From assembly GCF_014646995.1 (NCBI RefSeq), contig NZ_BMOI01000001.1, positions 459,018 through 523,017 of the forward strand: a stretch of 64,000 nt of DNA, given 5' to 3'. The notes under the pieces were generated by a model that was given only the letters and a program-made list of their open reading frames with translations, did not search any database and was not told where the DNA came from. Each line of letters opens with the position of its first letter. Within the stretch, counting starts at the first letter, position 1. Position numbers and translations under genes: made by a program. Below are positions 1 to 12,857 of this stretch, piece by piece. Source of the stretch: Curtobacterium luteum. Lineage in GTDB: Bacteria; Actinomycetota; Actinomycetes; Actinomycetales; Microbacteriaceae.

Positions 1-159
1 CAGGAGCTTGCCGTAGAGGCCGAACGAGAGCATGACCTGCGCGCCCGGCACCATCTTGGTGGCGAGGTCGGCCTGCTGCTTCTTGCGCTTGCGGCTGTTG
101 TAGAACATGAAGGCCGCGAACGCCACGACGATGACGATGAGGACGACTTCTTGACCCAT
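1..159 (-). CDS. yajC: Preprotein translocase subunit YajC (partial)
   Basis: This is the N-terminal part of YajC, the small accessory subunit of the SecDF-YajC complex that helps preprotein export at the membrane. The gene starts with ATG at 159 and runs off the left edge after about 53 codons. After MGQEVV comes a single hydrophobic segment rich in V, I, A and F, then the basic run SRKRKKQQ, which is the family layout of one membrane anchor followed by a cytoplasmic stretch. A GAGAAGG ribosome site lies just upstream. It follows ruvB on the same strand across a 115-bp gap, the usual actinobacterial order, with secD expected to the left. Confidence 0.9.
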   Translation of the reverse strand, partial: MGQEVVLIVIVVAFAAFMFYNSRKRKKQQADLATKMVPGAQVMLSFGLYGKLL

Positions 160-274
160 GATGCGATGCCTTCTCTGGTTGCTCGGTTTCGGGCCGTAGC
201 AGTCTAGGGCACGCGCCGGACGGGAACCTGTCCACCCGGCTCGTGCACAGTCTGTGCGGAGGGGTGCGGTCGGC

Positions 275-1306
275 TCAGTCCGCGTCGTCGAACAGCGCGG
301 GGCCGCCCGACGTCTGCCCCGGCGCCAGGCCGAAGTGCCGCCAGGCCTGGGGTGTGGCGATCCGACCGCGTGGCGTCCGTGTCACGAGACCGACCCGGAC
401 GAGGAACGGCTCCACCACGGACTCGATGGTCTCGGATTCTTCCCCGACGGCCACGGCGAGCGTGTTGAGCCCCACCGGTCCTCCGTCGAACCGGGTCAGC
501 ATCGTCTCGACCACCGCCCGGTCGAGCCGGTCGAGTCCGAGCTCGTCGACGTCGTACAGCTCGAGCGCTCCCTGCACCGCGGCCATGCCGTCGCGCGGTC
601 GGTGCACGAGCGTGAAGTCGCGGACGCGGCGCAGGAGCCGGTTCGCGATGCGCGGGGTCCCCCGACTCCGTCCGGCGATCTCACGCAGGGCGGTCCGGTC
701 GATGTCGAGCTCGAGGAGGTGGGCGGCGCGGATGAGCACCTGCTCGAGCTCGTCCTTCTCGTAGAACTCGAGGTGCGCGGTGAAGCCGAAGCGGTCACGG
801 AGCGGGTTCGGCAGGAGCCCGGAGCGGGTCGTGGCGCCGACCAGGGTGAACGGCGCGAGGTCGAGCGGGATGCTCGTCGCCCCGGCGCCCTTGCCCACCA
901 TGACGTCGATCCGGAAGTCCTCCATCGCGAGGTAGAGCATCTCCTCCGCCGAACGCGCCATCCGGTGGATCTCGTCGATGAAGAGGACCTCGCCGGGGAC
1001 GAGTGACGAGAGCACGGCGGCGAGGTCACCGGCGTGCTGGATCGCCGGCCCGCTGGACATCCGCAGGGGCCTGCCCGACTCGTGCGCCACGATCATCGCG
1101 AGCGTGGTCTTGCCGAGCCCGGGCGGCCCGGCCATCAGGATGTGGTCGGGGGTGCGCTCCTGCATCGCGGCGGCCTTCAGCAGGAGGTCGAGCTGCCCCC
1201 GGACCTTGCGCTGTCCGACGAACTCGTCGAGCGACCGCGGACGCAGCGCTCCTTCGAACGCGAGTTCCTCCTGCGACTCGGCGCCCGCTGCCGTGATGCC
1301 GCTCAC
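275..1306 (-). CDS. ruvB: Holliday junction branch-migration helicase RuvB
   Basis: RuvB is the hexameric AAA+ motor that drives branch migration of Holliday junctions with RuvA. The 343-residue product has the usual length. The Walker A motif GPPGLGKTT is near residues 60-68, the Walker B motif FIDEIH near 109-114, a sensor-1 region GATTRSG follows, and the winged-helix C-terminus contains the family stretch TPRGR. The start is GTG at 1306, overlapping the ruvA stop by 4 bp, so translation is probably coupled. It is the last gene of the ruvC-ruvA-ruvB run before yajC. The last residues (FDDAD) are an acidic tail. Confidence 0.97.
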   Translation of the reverse strand: MSGITAAGAESQEELAFEGALRPRSLDEFVGQRKVRGQLDLLLKAAAMQERTPDHILMAGPPGLGKTTLAMIVAHESGRPLRMSSGPAIQHAGDLAAVLSSLVPGEVLFIDEIHRMARSAEEMLYLAMEDFRIDVMVGKGAGATSIPLDLAPFTLVGATTRSGLLPNPLRDRFGFTAHLEFYEKDELEQVLIRAAHLLELDIDRTALREIAGRSRGTPRIANRLLRRVRDFTLVHRPRDGMAAVQGALELYDVDELGLDRLDRAVVETMLTRFDGGPVGLNTLAVAVGEESETIESVVEPFLVRVGLVTRTPRGRIATPQAWRHFGLAPGQTSGGPALFDDAD

Positions 1307-1923
1307 CGGCCGGCACCGGCGGGACGCAGGGCCCCGAGTGCGGCACGGAGCAGTGCCTGCGTGCCGAACGTCGCGGCGGCCGGGTCCTCGGTGACCACGG
1401 CGTCGACCGCGGAACGGGCGGCGTCCTCGCGCCAGCCGAGACCGACCAGGGCGATCACGACGTCGTCCGATGCCGGGTGCGCGCCCGTCGCCGAGCCGGG
1501 TGTCACAGCGGCCGGTTGCTCGAACGCGGCGAGCTTGCCGGCGAGGGCGACCGTGATGAGCTTCGCGGTCTTCGGGCCGATGCCGGACACCTTGCGGAAG
1601 GCGGCGTCGTCCTCGTGCGCGACGGCGGTCGCGATCTGGCCGGGGTCCATGTGTGCCAGGACGCCGAGCGCGGACTTCGGTCCGACGCCAGAGACGCTGC
1701 GGAGGAGGTCGAAGACGCGGAGCGCGTCGGTGGTCTCGAACCCGAAGAGGAGGTGCTCGTCCTCACGCACGATCATGGCGGTGCGCACGAAGACCTCGGC
1801 GCCGTGCCGCATCGTGAGGGCGTGAGCGGGTGTGACGGTGACGGCGTACCCGACACCACCGACCTCGATCACCACGCTCGACCCGGCGACGTCGATGCAG
1901 GTGCCCCGGAGACTCGCGATCAT
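1303..1923 (-). CDS. ruvA: Holliday junction DNA-binding protein RuvA
   Basis: RuvA is the tetrameric protein that binds four-way junctions and loads RuvB. The 206-residue product begins MIASLRGTC, the typical OB-fold start. Helix-hairpin-helix motifs follow (SGVGPKSAL and SGIGPKTAK), and the C-terminal third is the RuvB-interacting domain with VGLGWRE. It overlaps ruvB (ATGA-type) and its start overlaps the ruvC stop, so ruvC, ruvA and ruvB form one translationally coupled unit. No LexA-type palindrome was recognised upstream of the unit. Confidence 0.96.
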   Translation of the reverse strand: MIASLRGTCIDVAGSSVVIEVGGVGYAVTVTPAHALTMRHGAEVFVRTAMIVREDEHLLFGFETTDALRVFDLLRSVSGVGPKSALGVLAHMDPGQIATAVAHEDDAAFRKVSGIGPKTAKLITVALAGKLAAFEQPAAVTPGSATGAHPASDDVVIALVGLGWREDAARSAVDAVVTEDPAAATFGTQALLRAALGALRPAGAGR

Positions 1924-2585
1924 GCTCCGAGCCTAGGGCCGCCCACCGACGATGCCCCAGCACCACGCGCGACGCCCCGTGCGCCGCCGCGCGCCGCGGC
2001 CGCCGCTGCCCGCGCGAGGGGCGAATCCGCGCCCGTCCCCTGCTGGGCGTCCCGCCACGCGCGTTGGGCCGGCGTGAGCGTCGACGGGCCGGACCCGACC
2101 TGGTCGGGTGATCCGAGCCTCCAGGCATGACAGACGGCCAGGGCCAACGCGTCGGCGGCGTCCGCTGGCTTGGGGGCCTCAGCGAGCCCGAGGACCGCGG
2201 CGATCATCGCCTGGACCTGTCGCTTGTCGGCGTTGCCGTAGCCCGTGATCGCCGCCTTGACCTCGGAGGGCGTGTGGAGCCCGACGGGCAGGCCGCGCGC
2301 CGCGGCGGCGTGCAGGGCCAGCCCGGCCGCCTGGGCGGTGCCCATGACGGTCCGGACGTTCGCCTGCGCGAAGACGCGCTCGACCGCGACGGCCTGCGGG
2401 CGGTGCTCGTCGATCTCCGCGGCGATGCCGTCGGCGATCCGCAGCAGCCGTTGCTCGAGCGCCATGTCCGCCGGTGTCCGGACGACGGTCACGTGCACGA
2501 GCCGGGCACGCCGGTTCGGTGCGACCTCGACCACGCCGACGCCGCACCGGGTCAGCCCGGGGTCGACCCCGAGCACCCGGAGCAT
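1920..2585 (-). CDS. ruvC: Crossover junction endodeoxyribonuclease RuvC
   Basis: RuvC is the dimeric resolvase that cuts Holliday junctions. The ATG at 2585 is chosen because the product then starts [11 protein letters not shown], the canonical N-terminus with the first catalytic Asp (D8). The open frame continues upstream only as a shadow over yebC. Other acidic residues of the RNase H-like site are in VERVF (E69) and the DAADALA motif (about 142-145). The product has 221 residues. The last 50 or so, rich in Ala, Arg and Gly, extend past the family core and look like a disordered tail. yebC ends 4 bp upstream. Confidence 0.95.
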   Translation of the reverse strand: MLRVLGVDPGLTRCGVGVVEVAPNRRARLVHVTVVRTPADMALEQRLLRIADGIAAEIDEHRPQAVAVERVFAQANVRTVMGTAQAAGLALHAAAARGLPVGLHTPSEVKAAITGYGNADKRQVQAMIAAVLGLAEAPKPADAADALALAVCHAWRLGSPDQVGSGPSTLTPAQRAWRDAQQGTGADSPLARAAAAAARGGARGVARGAGASSVGGPRLGA

Positions 2586-2589
2586 CGGA

Positions 2590-3354
2590 CTAGTCCTCGT
2601 CCTCGTCGAGCTCGGCCTGGACGTCCGCGGGGATGTCGAAGTTCGCGTAGACGTTCTGCACGTCGTCGGAGTCATCGAGCGCGTCGATGAGCTTGAACAC
2701 CTTGCGCGCGGTGTCGGCGTCGATCGGGACCTTGAGGCCCGGGACGAACTCGGCGTCGGCCGAGTCGTAGTCGATGCCGGCGTCCTGCAGCGCGGTGCGT
2801 GCCGCGACGAGGTCGGACGCCTCGGTGATGACCTCGAAGCCGCCGCCCTGGTCGATGACGTCCTCGACGCCGGCGTCGAGGACGGCACCCATGACGGTGT
2901 CCTCATCGAGGCCGTCCGTCTTCGTGACCGAGATGACGCCCTTGCGGGAGAAGTTGTAGGCGACGCTGCCCGGGTCGGCCATGGTGCCGCCGTTGCGGCT
3001 CATCGCCGTGCGCACCTCGGCCGCGGCACGGTTCTTGTTGTCCGTGAGGCACTCGATGAGCATGGCGACGCCGTTCGGGCCGTAGCCCTCGTACATGATC
3101 GTCGTGTACTCGATCGACTCACCGGTCAGACCGGCGCCGCGCTTGATGGCGCGGTCGATGTTGTCGTTCGGCACCGAGGTCTTCTTCGCCTTCTGCACGG
3201 CGTCGACCAGGGTCGGGTTGCCCGACAGGTCGGCGCCGCCCATCTTCGCGGCGACCTCGATGTTCTTGATCAGCTTCGCGAACGACTTCGCACGGCGCTG
3301 GTCGATGACCGCCTTCTTGTGCTTGGTCGTTGCCCACTTGGAATGCCCGGACAC
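2590..3354 (-). CDS. yebC: YebC/PmpR family protein
   Basis: This is a 254-residue YebC/PmpR protein. The family is described as transcriptional regulators and, more recently, as ribosome-associated factors that help translate difficult motifs. The N-terminus [18 protein letters not shown] is diagnostic, followed by [11 protein letters not shown] and the central [11 protein letters not shown] and [11 protein letters not shown] motifs. The C-terminus is acidic (ELDEDED). It is the first gene of the yebC-ruvCAB cluster. Upstream lies a 215-bp intergenic region with a repeat structure, described separately. Confidence 0.95.
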   Translation of the reverse strand: MSGHSKWATTKHKKAVIDQRRAKSFAKLIKNIEVAAKMGGADLSGNPTLVDAVQKAKKTSVPNDNIDRAIKRGAGLTGESIEYTTIMYEGYGPNGVAMLIECLTDNKNRAAAEVRTAMSRNGGTMADPGSVAYNFSRKGVISVTKTDGLDEDTVMGAVLDAGVEDVIDQGGGFEVITEASDLVAARTALQDAGIDYDSADAEFVPGLKVPIDADTARKVFKLIDALDDSDDVQNVYANFDIPADVQAELDEDED

Positions 3355-3464
3355 GGTGCTCCTTGCGTCTTGCGGAAAATCCTGGTCAGTGTACCGGGCC
3401 GGGAGGCACGGTGCGGTTCCGGCGCGCTGGCCTCCTCACGCAGGCGGTCCCCCGCCCGCCTGTG

Positions 3465-3537
3465 GGCGAGTCTCGCGGTGAGCGACAGTTCTCGGGCTTG
3501 GCGGCGCGAGGACTGTCGCCCACGGCGAGTCTCGCGG
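3465..3537. repeat. Intergenic repeat: flanking direct repeats around a 17-bp inverted repeat
   Basis: A 14-bp unit, GGCGAGTCTCGCGG, occurs at 3465-3478 and again at 3524-3537. Between them, 3478-3494 and 3507-3523 are inverted repeats matching at 15 of 17 positions around a 12-nt loop. The structure fills much of the gap between yebC (start 3354) and the end of pdxT (3570), so it could be a pdxT terminator or a REP-like palindromic element. There is no T-tract. Confidence 0.6.
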
Positions 3538-3569
3538 CACCGCCGCGCGGGGCGCGACCGCGCTCCGCG

Positions 3570-4175
3570 TCAGGAGGCGTGCACGAGATCGAGGAAGCGC
3601 CGGTGGAACCGGTCCTCCCCCGCGACCTCGGGGTGGAACGCGCTGGCGATGACGTTGCCCTGCTGCACCGCCACGACCTGGCCGTCGGGCAGCGCCCCGA
3701 GGACCTCGACGCCCGGACCGTGCTCCTCCACCACGGGCGCCCGGATGAACACCGCGTGCACGGGCGCCTCGCCGAGCTCCGGCATCGGGATGTCGATCTC
3801 GAACGAGTCGTTCTGGCTGCCGAACGCGTTCCGCCGCACGGTCGTGTCGAGGACGTCGAGCGTCTGCTGGCCCGGGATGCCCGCGGCGATCCGGGAGGAC
3901 AGCATGATCATGCCCGCGCAGGTGCCGTACGTCGGGAGCCCGCCGCGGATTGCCTCCGCCAGTGGTTCCGCGACGCCGAACGCCCGGGACAGCTTGTCCA
4001 TGACGCTCGACTCACCGCCGGGGACGACCACGCCGTCGAGCGACGCGATCTCCTCCGGACGACGGAGCGGCACGACGTCGGCGCCGAGCTCCGTCAGCGA
4101 GGCGATGTGCTCGCGGAAGTCGCCCTGGAGGGCGAGGACGCCGATGCGGGGGTGCGCGGTCGGACTACCAGCCAC
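3570..4175 (-). CDS. pdxT: Pyridoxal 5'-phosphate synthase glutaminase subunit PdxT
   Basis: PdxT is the glutaminase that feeds ammonia to PdxS for vitamin B6 synthesis. Family motifs are clear: [13 protein letters not shown] near the start, VVPGGES, the nucleophile-elbow Cys in YGTCAGMI, and the catalytic pair in HPEVAGED near the end. I chose GTG at 4175, giving 201 residues, because a longer frame from 4235 adds 20 unrelated residues over pdxS. This start overlaps the pdxS stop by 11 bp, so the two are probably coupled. No strong ribosome site is visible before the GTG, so the exact start is uncertain. Confidence 0.93.
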   Translation of the reverse strand: MAGSPTAHPRIGVLALQGDFREHIASLTELGADVVPLRRPEEIASLDGVVVPGGESSVMDKLSRAFGVAEPLAEAIRGGLPTYGTCAGMIMLSSRIAAGIPGQQTLDVLDTTVRRNAFGSQNDSFEIDIPMPELGEAPVHAVFIRAPVVEEHGPGVEVLGALPDGQVVAVQQGNVIASAFHPEVAGEDRFHRRFLDLVHAS

Positions 4176-5085
4176 GCTCGGCCAGGCGGTGCGGGGCCGG
4201 GACGTCGGCGACGTTGATGCCGACCATGGCCTCACCGAGCCCGCGGGAGACCTCGGCGATCACCTTCGGGTCGTCGTGGAAGGTCACGGCCTTGACGATC
4301 GCCGCGGCGCGCTTGGCCGGGTCGCCCGACTTGAAGATGCCGGAGCCGACGAACACACCGTCCGCGCCGAGCTGCATCATCATCGCGGCGTCGGCCGGGG
4401 TGGCGACACCGCCCGCGGTGAAGAGCACCACGGGGAGCTTGCCGGTCTGCGCGACCTCCTTGACGACGTCGAAGGGGGCCTGGAGCTCCTTCGCGGCGAC
4501 GTAGAGCTCGTCCTCCTTGAGGTACCGGAGGGCAGCGATCTCCTTGTTGATCGTGCGGATGTGCTTGGTGGCCTCGGACACGTCACCGGTGCCCGCTTCA
4601 CCCTTGGAGCGGATCATGGCCGCACCCTCGGTGATGCGACGGAGCGCTTCACCCAGGTTGGTCGCACCGCAGACGAAGGGCGTGGTGAAGTTCCACTTGT
4701 CGATGTGGTTGACGTAGTCGGCGGGCGAGAGCACCTCGGACTCGTCGATGTAGTCGACGCCGAGCTCCTGCAGCACCTGCGCCTCGACGAAGTGGCCGAT
4801 GCGGGCCTTCGCCATCACGGGGATCGACACCGAGGCGATGATCTCCTCGATCATCGACGGGTCGGACATGCGGGCGACGCCGCCCTGTGCACGGATGTCC
4901 GCGGGGACGCGCTCGAGCGCCATGACGGCGGTCGCGCCGGCTTCCTCCGCGATGCGCGCCTGCTCGGCGTCGACGACGTCCATGATGACGCCGCCCTTGA
5001 GCATCTCCGCGAGGCCGCGCTTGACGCGGTCGGAGCCGGTGATCGAGGTGCCGGGGGTGCTCGGGGTGCTGCTGCTGTCGCTCAT
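4165..5085 (-). CDS. pdxS: Pyridoxal 5'-phosphate synthase lyase subunit PdxS
   Basis: PdxS is the TIM-barrel synthase that makes PLP from ribose 5-phosphate, glyceraldehyde 3-phosphate and ammonia from PdxT. The product has 306 residues. Recognisable stretches are GGVIMDVV near residue 32, [33 protein letters not shown] with the lysine-bearing HIDKW region after it, and the phosphate-binding [12 protein letters not shown]. The N-terminal 18 residues are a Ser/Thr-rich extension. It lies 12 bp downstream of the HIT gene and upstream of pdxT. Confidence 0.97.
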   Translation of the reverse strand: MSDSSSTPSTPGTSITGSDRVKRGLAEMLKGGVIMDVVDAEQARIAEEAGATAVMALERVPADIRAQGGVARMSDPSMIEEIIASVSIPVMAKARIGHFVEAQVLQELGVDYIDESEVLSPADYVNHIDKWNFTTPFVCGATNLGEALRRITEGAAMIRSKGEAGTGDVSEATKHIRTINKEIAALRYLKEDELYVAAKELQAPFDVVKEVAQTGKLPVVLFTAGGVATPADAAMMMQLGADGVFVGSGIFKSGDPAKRAAAIVKAVTFHDDPKVIAEVSRGLGEAMVGINVADVPAPHRLAERGW

Positions 5086-5097
5086 GATGCCGACAGT

Positions 5098-5801
5098 CTA
5101 GTGGTCCGTCGGCCAGCCTTCCGCGACGAGTCGGCGGGTCTCCCCGAGCAGCTGGGACATCGACTTCGTTCGGGCGATGATCGGGAAGAAGTTCGAGTCG
5201 GACTGCCACCGCGGCACGACGTGCTGGTGCAGGTGCCCCGCGACCCCGGCACCGGCGACCTCGCCCTGGTTCATCCCGATGTTGAACCCGTCGCAGTGCG
5301 AGACCGCACGCAGGACCCGCATCGCGGTCTGCGTCAGCTCGCCCATCTCGCGGAGTTCGTCCGGCGTCGCCTCGTCGTAGAGGGGGACGTGCCGGTACGG
5401 GCACACGAGCAGGTGCCCGTTGTTGTACGGGAAGAGGTTGAGGAGCACGTAGGCGTGCTCCCCGCGGGCGACGATGAGGGCGTCCTCGTCGGACTTGTGC
5501 GGCGCCTCGCAGAACGGGCAGTCGTCCTCGTGGCCGCGACCCCGTCCTTCGCGGCCGGCGTCGATGTACGCCATCCGGTGCGGGTTCCAGAGTCGCTGGA
5601 AGGCATCGGGGACGGCCGCGCCGGTCGCCGCGTCGCGGATGACCAGCGGATCGTCGGCACCGGGGACAGCAGACGCAGCAGCCGCTTCCGACGCACCGGA
5701 CGCTTCCGACGCACCATCCGACCGACCAGCGGCCCGGGAGCCGACCACGCCGTCGACGTGACCGGTCCCGGGGACCTGATCGGGGCCTCCTGGCTGGGGC
5801 A

Positions 5802-5802
<1 letters not shown>
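5098..5802 (-). CDS. HIT-family hydrolase/phosphorylase (AP4A phosphorylase-like)
   Basis: This is a histidine-triad nucleotide-binding protein. The triad HLHQHVV is preceded by GMNQGEVAGAGVAG, and an upstream NLFPYNNGHLLVCPYRHV segment forms the alpha-phosphate pocket. CPFCEA is the zinc-type CxxC seen in actinobacterial AP4A phosphorylases, which degrade diadenosine tetraphosphate. The first 60 residues are a low-complexity Ala/Ser/Gly extension that is probably disordered. The ATG overlaps the thrS stop by one base, so it is coupled to thrS; the thrS-HIT pair is common in actinobacteria. The nucleotide specificity is inferred. Confidence 0.9.
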
Positions 5803-7823
<2,021 letters not shown>

Positions 7824-7967
7824 GATCGTGGTGCTCCTCGGTTCGATCAGGGGTGGGTCAAGACTAGTGCGCGGCGGCCCCGGTGCGGCTCGCCTGTGGA
7901 GCGGGTCCGGCGGTGGCGCGGGTGTGCAGGAACGGCAGGGAGGCGCGGTGCGGCTCCGTCAGTCGCG

Positions 7968-8013
7968 GCGCGGTCCGTCAGGCCGGGACGGCGCGGTCCG
8001 TCAGGCCGGGACG
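7968..8013. repeat. Exact 23-bp tandem duplication spanning the apt stop codon
   Basis: Positions 7968-7990 and 7991-8013 are identical 23-bp units. The second contains the end of apt including its stop codon at 8001-8003; the first lies immediately downstream. A third, degenerate copy may be present around 7949-7967. The same kind of 23-bp, stop-codon-spanning repeat is present at the end of the GT9 gene at 30.7 kb. Confidence 0.9.
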
Positions 8014-8543
8014 GCCCCGAGGGTCGTCACCGGGACGCGGGCCTCGACGCGCTCCCGACCGGCGAGGCCGTCGAGCTCGAGCAGTGCGGCGAACCCGATC
8101 GCCTCGTAGCCCGCGCGCTCGAGCAGCGTGATGGTCGCGGCCGCGGTCCCGCCGGTCGCGAGGACGTCGTCGACGACGAGCACCCGCGTGCCCTGCGGGA
8201 GCTGGCCCGGGCGGAGCTCGAGCTCGGCCTCGCCGTACTCGAGCGCGTACTGCTCGCTGAGGACCTCGCCCGGGAGCTTGCCGGCCTTGCGGACGGTCAG
8301 GACGCCGACCTGGTGCTGGGCGGCGATGCCACCGGCGAGGGCGAACCCACGGGCCTCGATGCCGGCGACGGCCTGGAACCCCTCCCCCACGGCGAACGGT
8401 GCCGCGAGGGCCTCGCACACCCGGCCGAACGCCACCGGGTCCGAGAACACGGGCGTCACGTCGCGGAAGAGGATGCCCGGCTTCGGGAAGTCCTGCACGA
8501 TCGCGGTGAGTCGGTCGACGAGGGCAGCAGCGGTTTCGGTCAC
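8001..8543 (-). CDS. apt: Adenine phosphoribosyltransferase
   Basis: Apt salvages adenine with PRPP to give AMP. The PRPP-binding loop is VLVVDDVLATGGTA, and the N-terminal DFPKPGILFRDVTPV segment is diagnostic of the family. GTG at 8543 is chosen because the product then begins VTETAAALVDRL and has 180 residues, the normal size; the longer open frame to 8765 runs through a repeat element and adds unrelated sequence. The coding end lies inside a tandem duplication. A 61-bp inverted repeat lies about 95 bp upstream of the start. Confidence 0.95.
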   Translation of the reverse strand: MTETAAALVDRLTAIVQDFPKPGILFRDVTPVFSDPVAFGRVCEALAAPFAVGEGFQAVAGIEARGFALAGGIAAQHQVGVLTVRKAGKLPGEVLSEQYALEYGEAELELRPGQLPQGTRVLVVDDVLATGGTAAATITLLERAGYEAIGFAALLELDGLAGRERVEARVPVTTLGAVPA

Positions 8544-8637
8544 CGCACAACGGTACGGCAGTCCGGGCGCTCGGATCGACGCGCACGGAGCGAGATGCCG
8601 GCGGGTCACTCGCACGGTGCGAGGGTGCTGCGGCAGC

Positions 8638-8698
8638 GTGCGAGGTTCCGCACAGGGTGCGAGGCGGGAAGCGTCGCACGATGCGCGAAACCTCGCAC
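8638..8698. repeat. 61-bp inverted-repeat element (copy 1)
   Basis: Two 25-nt arms (8638-8662 and 8674-8698) flank an 11-nt spacer and pair at 21 of 25 positions. The arms begin GTGCGAGGTT. The same 25-11-25 design with closely related arms occurs at 30585-30645. Partial arms are scattered nearby: a short palindrome around 8610-8624 and another GGAACCTCGCAC around 8727-8738. The element sits between apt and the next upstream gene on the same strand. Confidence 0.85.
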
Positions 8699-8765
8699 CG
8701 AACGAGCGCGCCGATGGCGGGCGCCCGGAACCTCGCACGCCACGGTGCCGGACGCCCAGCGCCAC

Positions 8766-8996
8766 TCAGCGCCAGAGGTGCATCGTCCCGCTCCGCAGCA
8801 GGACCCGCAGCTGCTGCTCACGGCGCTCGCGCTCGATCCGCTGCCGGGTCGCGAAGTCGACGGTCATCGGCACGGGCGTGGTGCGCCGGCTCCACAGGAT
8901 CAGCCAGAGGCCGATGCGGAGTGCGATGCGGTCGGGCAGCGAAACCCGGCGCACCGCGCGGGTATCGGGAGGACGGGTGGTGGTCTTCGTGGACAT
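8766..8996 (-). CDS. Small basic protein, unknown function
   Basis: This is a 76-residue product beginning MSTKTTTRPPDTRAVRR with the hydrophobic segment IALRIGLWLILW near residues 23-35, then a strongly basic, possibly helical tail (RQRIERERREQQLR). ATG at 8996 is favoured because AGGGG lies about 10 bp upstream; the open frame continues further but loses this signal. I do not recognise a family. It may be a membrane-associated peptide with one amphipathic or transmembrane helix. It lies downstream of a 28-codon frame and a promoter-like region on the same strand. Confidence 0.55.
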   Translation of the reverse strand: MSTKTTTRPPDTRAVRRVSLPDRIALRIGLWLILWSRRTTPVPMTVDFATRQRIERERREQQLRVLLRSGTMHLWR

Positions 8997-9137
8997 GGTG
9001 TGGATCCCCTGCTGGATGGTCGCCCGGGCGGTCCCCGGGCACGACGAACCGACCCGGGGTGCGGGCCGACGGAACGAAAGCGGTGCGAGCCGAAGAACGC
9101 GACGGCGCGCACGCGAGAATGGCGGATCGGCAACGAC

Positions 9138-9161
9138 GAGAATGCACGCGGGTGCATTCTC
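9138..9161. promoter_or_regulatory. 10-bp-arm palindrome, possible operator or hairpin
   Basis: GAGAATGCAC and its perfect inverted copy GTGCATTCTC are separated by GCGG. A further GGAATGCA follows directly. It lies about 140 bp upstream of the small-protein start at 8996, inside the leader between the small genes. It could be a repressor site or an mRNA hairpin. Confidence 0.5.
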
Positions 9162-9340
9162 GGAATGCAGTCCTATGAGGTGAGCGTCGCCGACCACGGA
9201 CATGCCGTGCGCATTCCTCGGCGCCGCCGTACCCGATCGCACGAGGCGGTTCGGGCACGGCGGACGTCGCGGACAGCGGTCGCGAGCTCAGGCTCAGCGG
9301 CGCTGGGTGCGCAGTGGTGTCGTGGAGCGGACGCTTCCGG

Positions 9341-9427
9341 TCAGCGGACTCGGAAAGGAGTGCCGAAGAGCCCGGTGATCCCACGGAACGGCGTGGTGCC
9401 GTGCGTCGTGATGGCGGTGATCATCAT
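9341..9427 (-). CDS. Putative 28-residue peptide
   Basis: This short frame starts MMITAITTHGTTPFRGITG and has 28 codons. It is the first frame after a promoter-like sequence, and an AAAGGGGG stretch lies about 12 bp before the ATG. The peptide is hydrophobic with Thr, Gly and Phe and is not Arg-rich like random frames in this genome. It might be a leader peptide for the small-protein gene downstream. There is no family evidence. Confidence 0.4.
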   Translation of the reverse strand: MMITAITTHGTTPFRGITGLFGTPFRVR

Positions 9428-9460
9428 GGGTGTTCGCCCCCTTTCGGTCTCGTACTGACG

Positions 9461-9502
9461 GTGTGCTCGAGAACACTATCCACACCGGGAATGCCTGCGC
9501 AA
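9461..9502 (-). promoter_or_regulatory. Promoter with overlapping near-palindrome
   Basis: On the reverse strand, TTGCGC (9502-9497) is followed after 16 nt by GATAGT (9480-9475), a plausible -35/-10 pair. A 16-bp near-palindrome, GTGTGCTCGAGAACAC (9461-9476 on the forward strand), starts at the -10 box, a typical repressor position. It would drive the small frames at 9427 and 8996. Confidence 0.45.
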
Positions 9503-9541
9503 GCATCTTTCGCAGAAATTGATCGGAATTGTTCCCGACGA

Positions 9542-9584
9542 CGACGAACGGCCCGGTGTCACGAGGACACCGGGCCGTTCGTCG
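9542..9584 (-). terminator. Strong hairpin terminator after the Clp gene
   Basis: A perfect 19-bp stem (9542-9560 with 9566-9584) closes a 5-nt loop, 18 bp after the Clp stop codon at 9603. It lacks a clear U-tract, as is usual in high-GC actinobacteria. It separates the Clp gene from the small-protein promoter downstream and could act in both directions. Confidence 0.85.
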
Positions 9585-9602
9585 GCGGTCCGGGACGCCG
9601 GA

Positions 9603-12208
<2,606 letters not shown>

Positions 12209-12226
12209 GTGGACCTCCTGGTTGGA

Positions 12227-12247
12227 CTTGAGTGCCTTCGACTCAAT
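12227..12247. promoter_or_regulatory. HAIR element (HspR operator)
   Basis: The sequence is CTTGAGT-N7-ACTCAAT, 13 of 14 positions identical to the HspR-associated inverted repeat CTTGAGT-N7-ACTCAAG known from actinobacterial dnaK and clpB promoters. It lies 19 bp before the TTG start of the Clp gene, so HspR repression released by heat shock is likely. Confidence 0.85.
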
Positions 12248-12289
12248 GCAACGCAGGAGGGCCGGAGTCATTCCCGTTCCACGGAAGAA

Positions 12290-12310
12290 CTTGCGGTGGC
12301 TCGACTCAAG
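12290..12310. promoter_or_regulatory. Second, weaker HAIR element
   Basis: CTTGCGG-N7-ACTCAAG matches 11 of 14 positions of the HAIR consensus. It is centred 63 bp from the first site and overlaps the last codon of ybaK, so the Clp promoter may begin inside or right at the end of that gene. Paired sites of this kind favour cooperative HspR binding. Confidence 0.6.
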
Positions 12311-12791
12311 TCCGAGCGATGGGCTTCGCGACCGCGTCCGTGACCCGCACGAGGTCCGCGGGCGTGAGCTCGATGTCGAAGCCGCGACGGCCGCCGGACA
12401 CGAAGATGCTGTCGTAGGCGAGTGCTGATTCGTCGAGGACGGTGCGGAGCGCGGTCTTCTGGCCGACAGGGCTGATACCGCCGACGACGTACCCGGTGCG
12501 CTTCTCCGCGAGGGCGGGGTCGGCGAGCGTCGCCTTCTTCCCGCCGACGGCCGCGGCGATGGCCTTGAGGTCGAGTCGGTTCGCGACGGGGACGATCGCG
12601 ACCGCGAGGGTGTCGTCGACGGACACCACGAGGGTCTTGAACACCTGCTCCTCGCGGAGGCCGAGGGCGGCAGCGGCTTCCTCCCCGAAGTTGGTGGCGG
12701 TCTCGTGGTGCTCGTACACGTGCGGCGTGTACGGCACGCCGGCGCGGTCCAGGGCCACCGTCGCGGGGGTGCTCGGCGATGCAGCGGTCAT
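12306..12791 (-). CDS. ybaK: YbaK/EbsC-type Cys-tRNA(Pro) deacylase
   Basis: This 161-residue protein belongs to the YbaK/ProX editing family, which hydrolyses Cys-tRNA(Pro) or related mischarged tRNAs. Seen in the sequence are [20 protein letters not shown] near the N-terminus, FKTLVVSVD, the catalytic-lysine region KKATLADP and the conserved GGISPVGQK and FVSGGRRG motifs. ATG at 12791 gives the standard length; the frame upstream is a shadow. It precedes the Clp gene on the same strand, and the Clp HAIR sites overlap its 3' end. Confidence 0.9.
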   Translation of the reverse strand: MTAASPSTPATVALDRAGVPYTPHVYEHHETATNFGEEAAAALGLREEQVFKTLVVSVDDTLAVAIVPVANRLDLKAIAAAVGGKKATLADPALAEKRTGYVVGGISPVGQKTALRTVLDESALAYDSIFVSGGRRGFDIELTPADLVRVTDAVAKPIART

Positions 12792-12857
12792 GCCCGCATC
12801 CTGCCGTCCCGAGCCGCCTCGGACCCCGCGGCGCGCGGGCGGTAGCCTGAACCCACC

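Noticed and set aside
3355-3569. SOS (LexA) box upstream of yebC-ruvCAB
   Set aside because: No GAAC-N4-GTTC-type palindrome is present; the only palindrome is the repeat element far from the start.
7824-7967. T-box leader for thrS
   Set aside because: No T-box consensus or long leader; the gap is short and repeat-containing.
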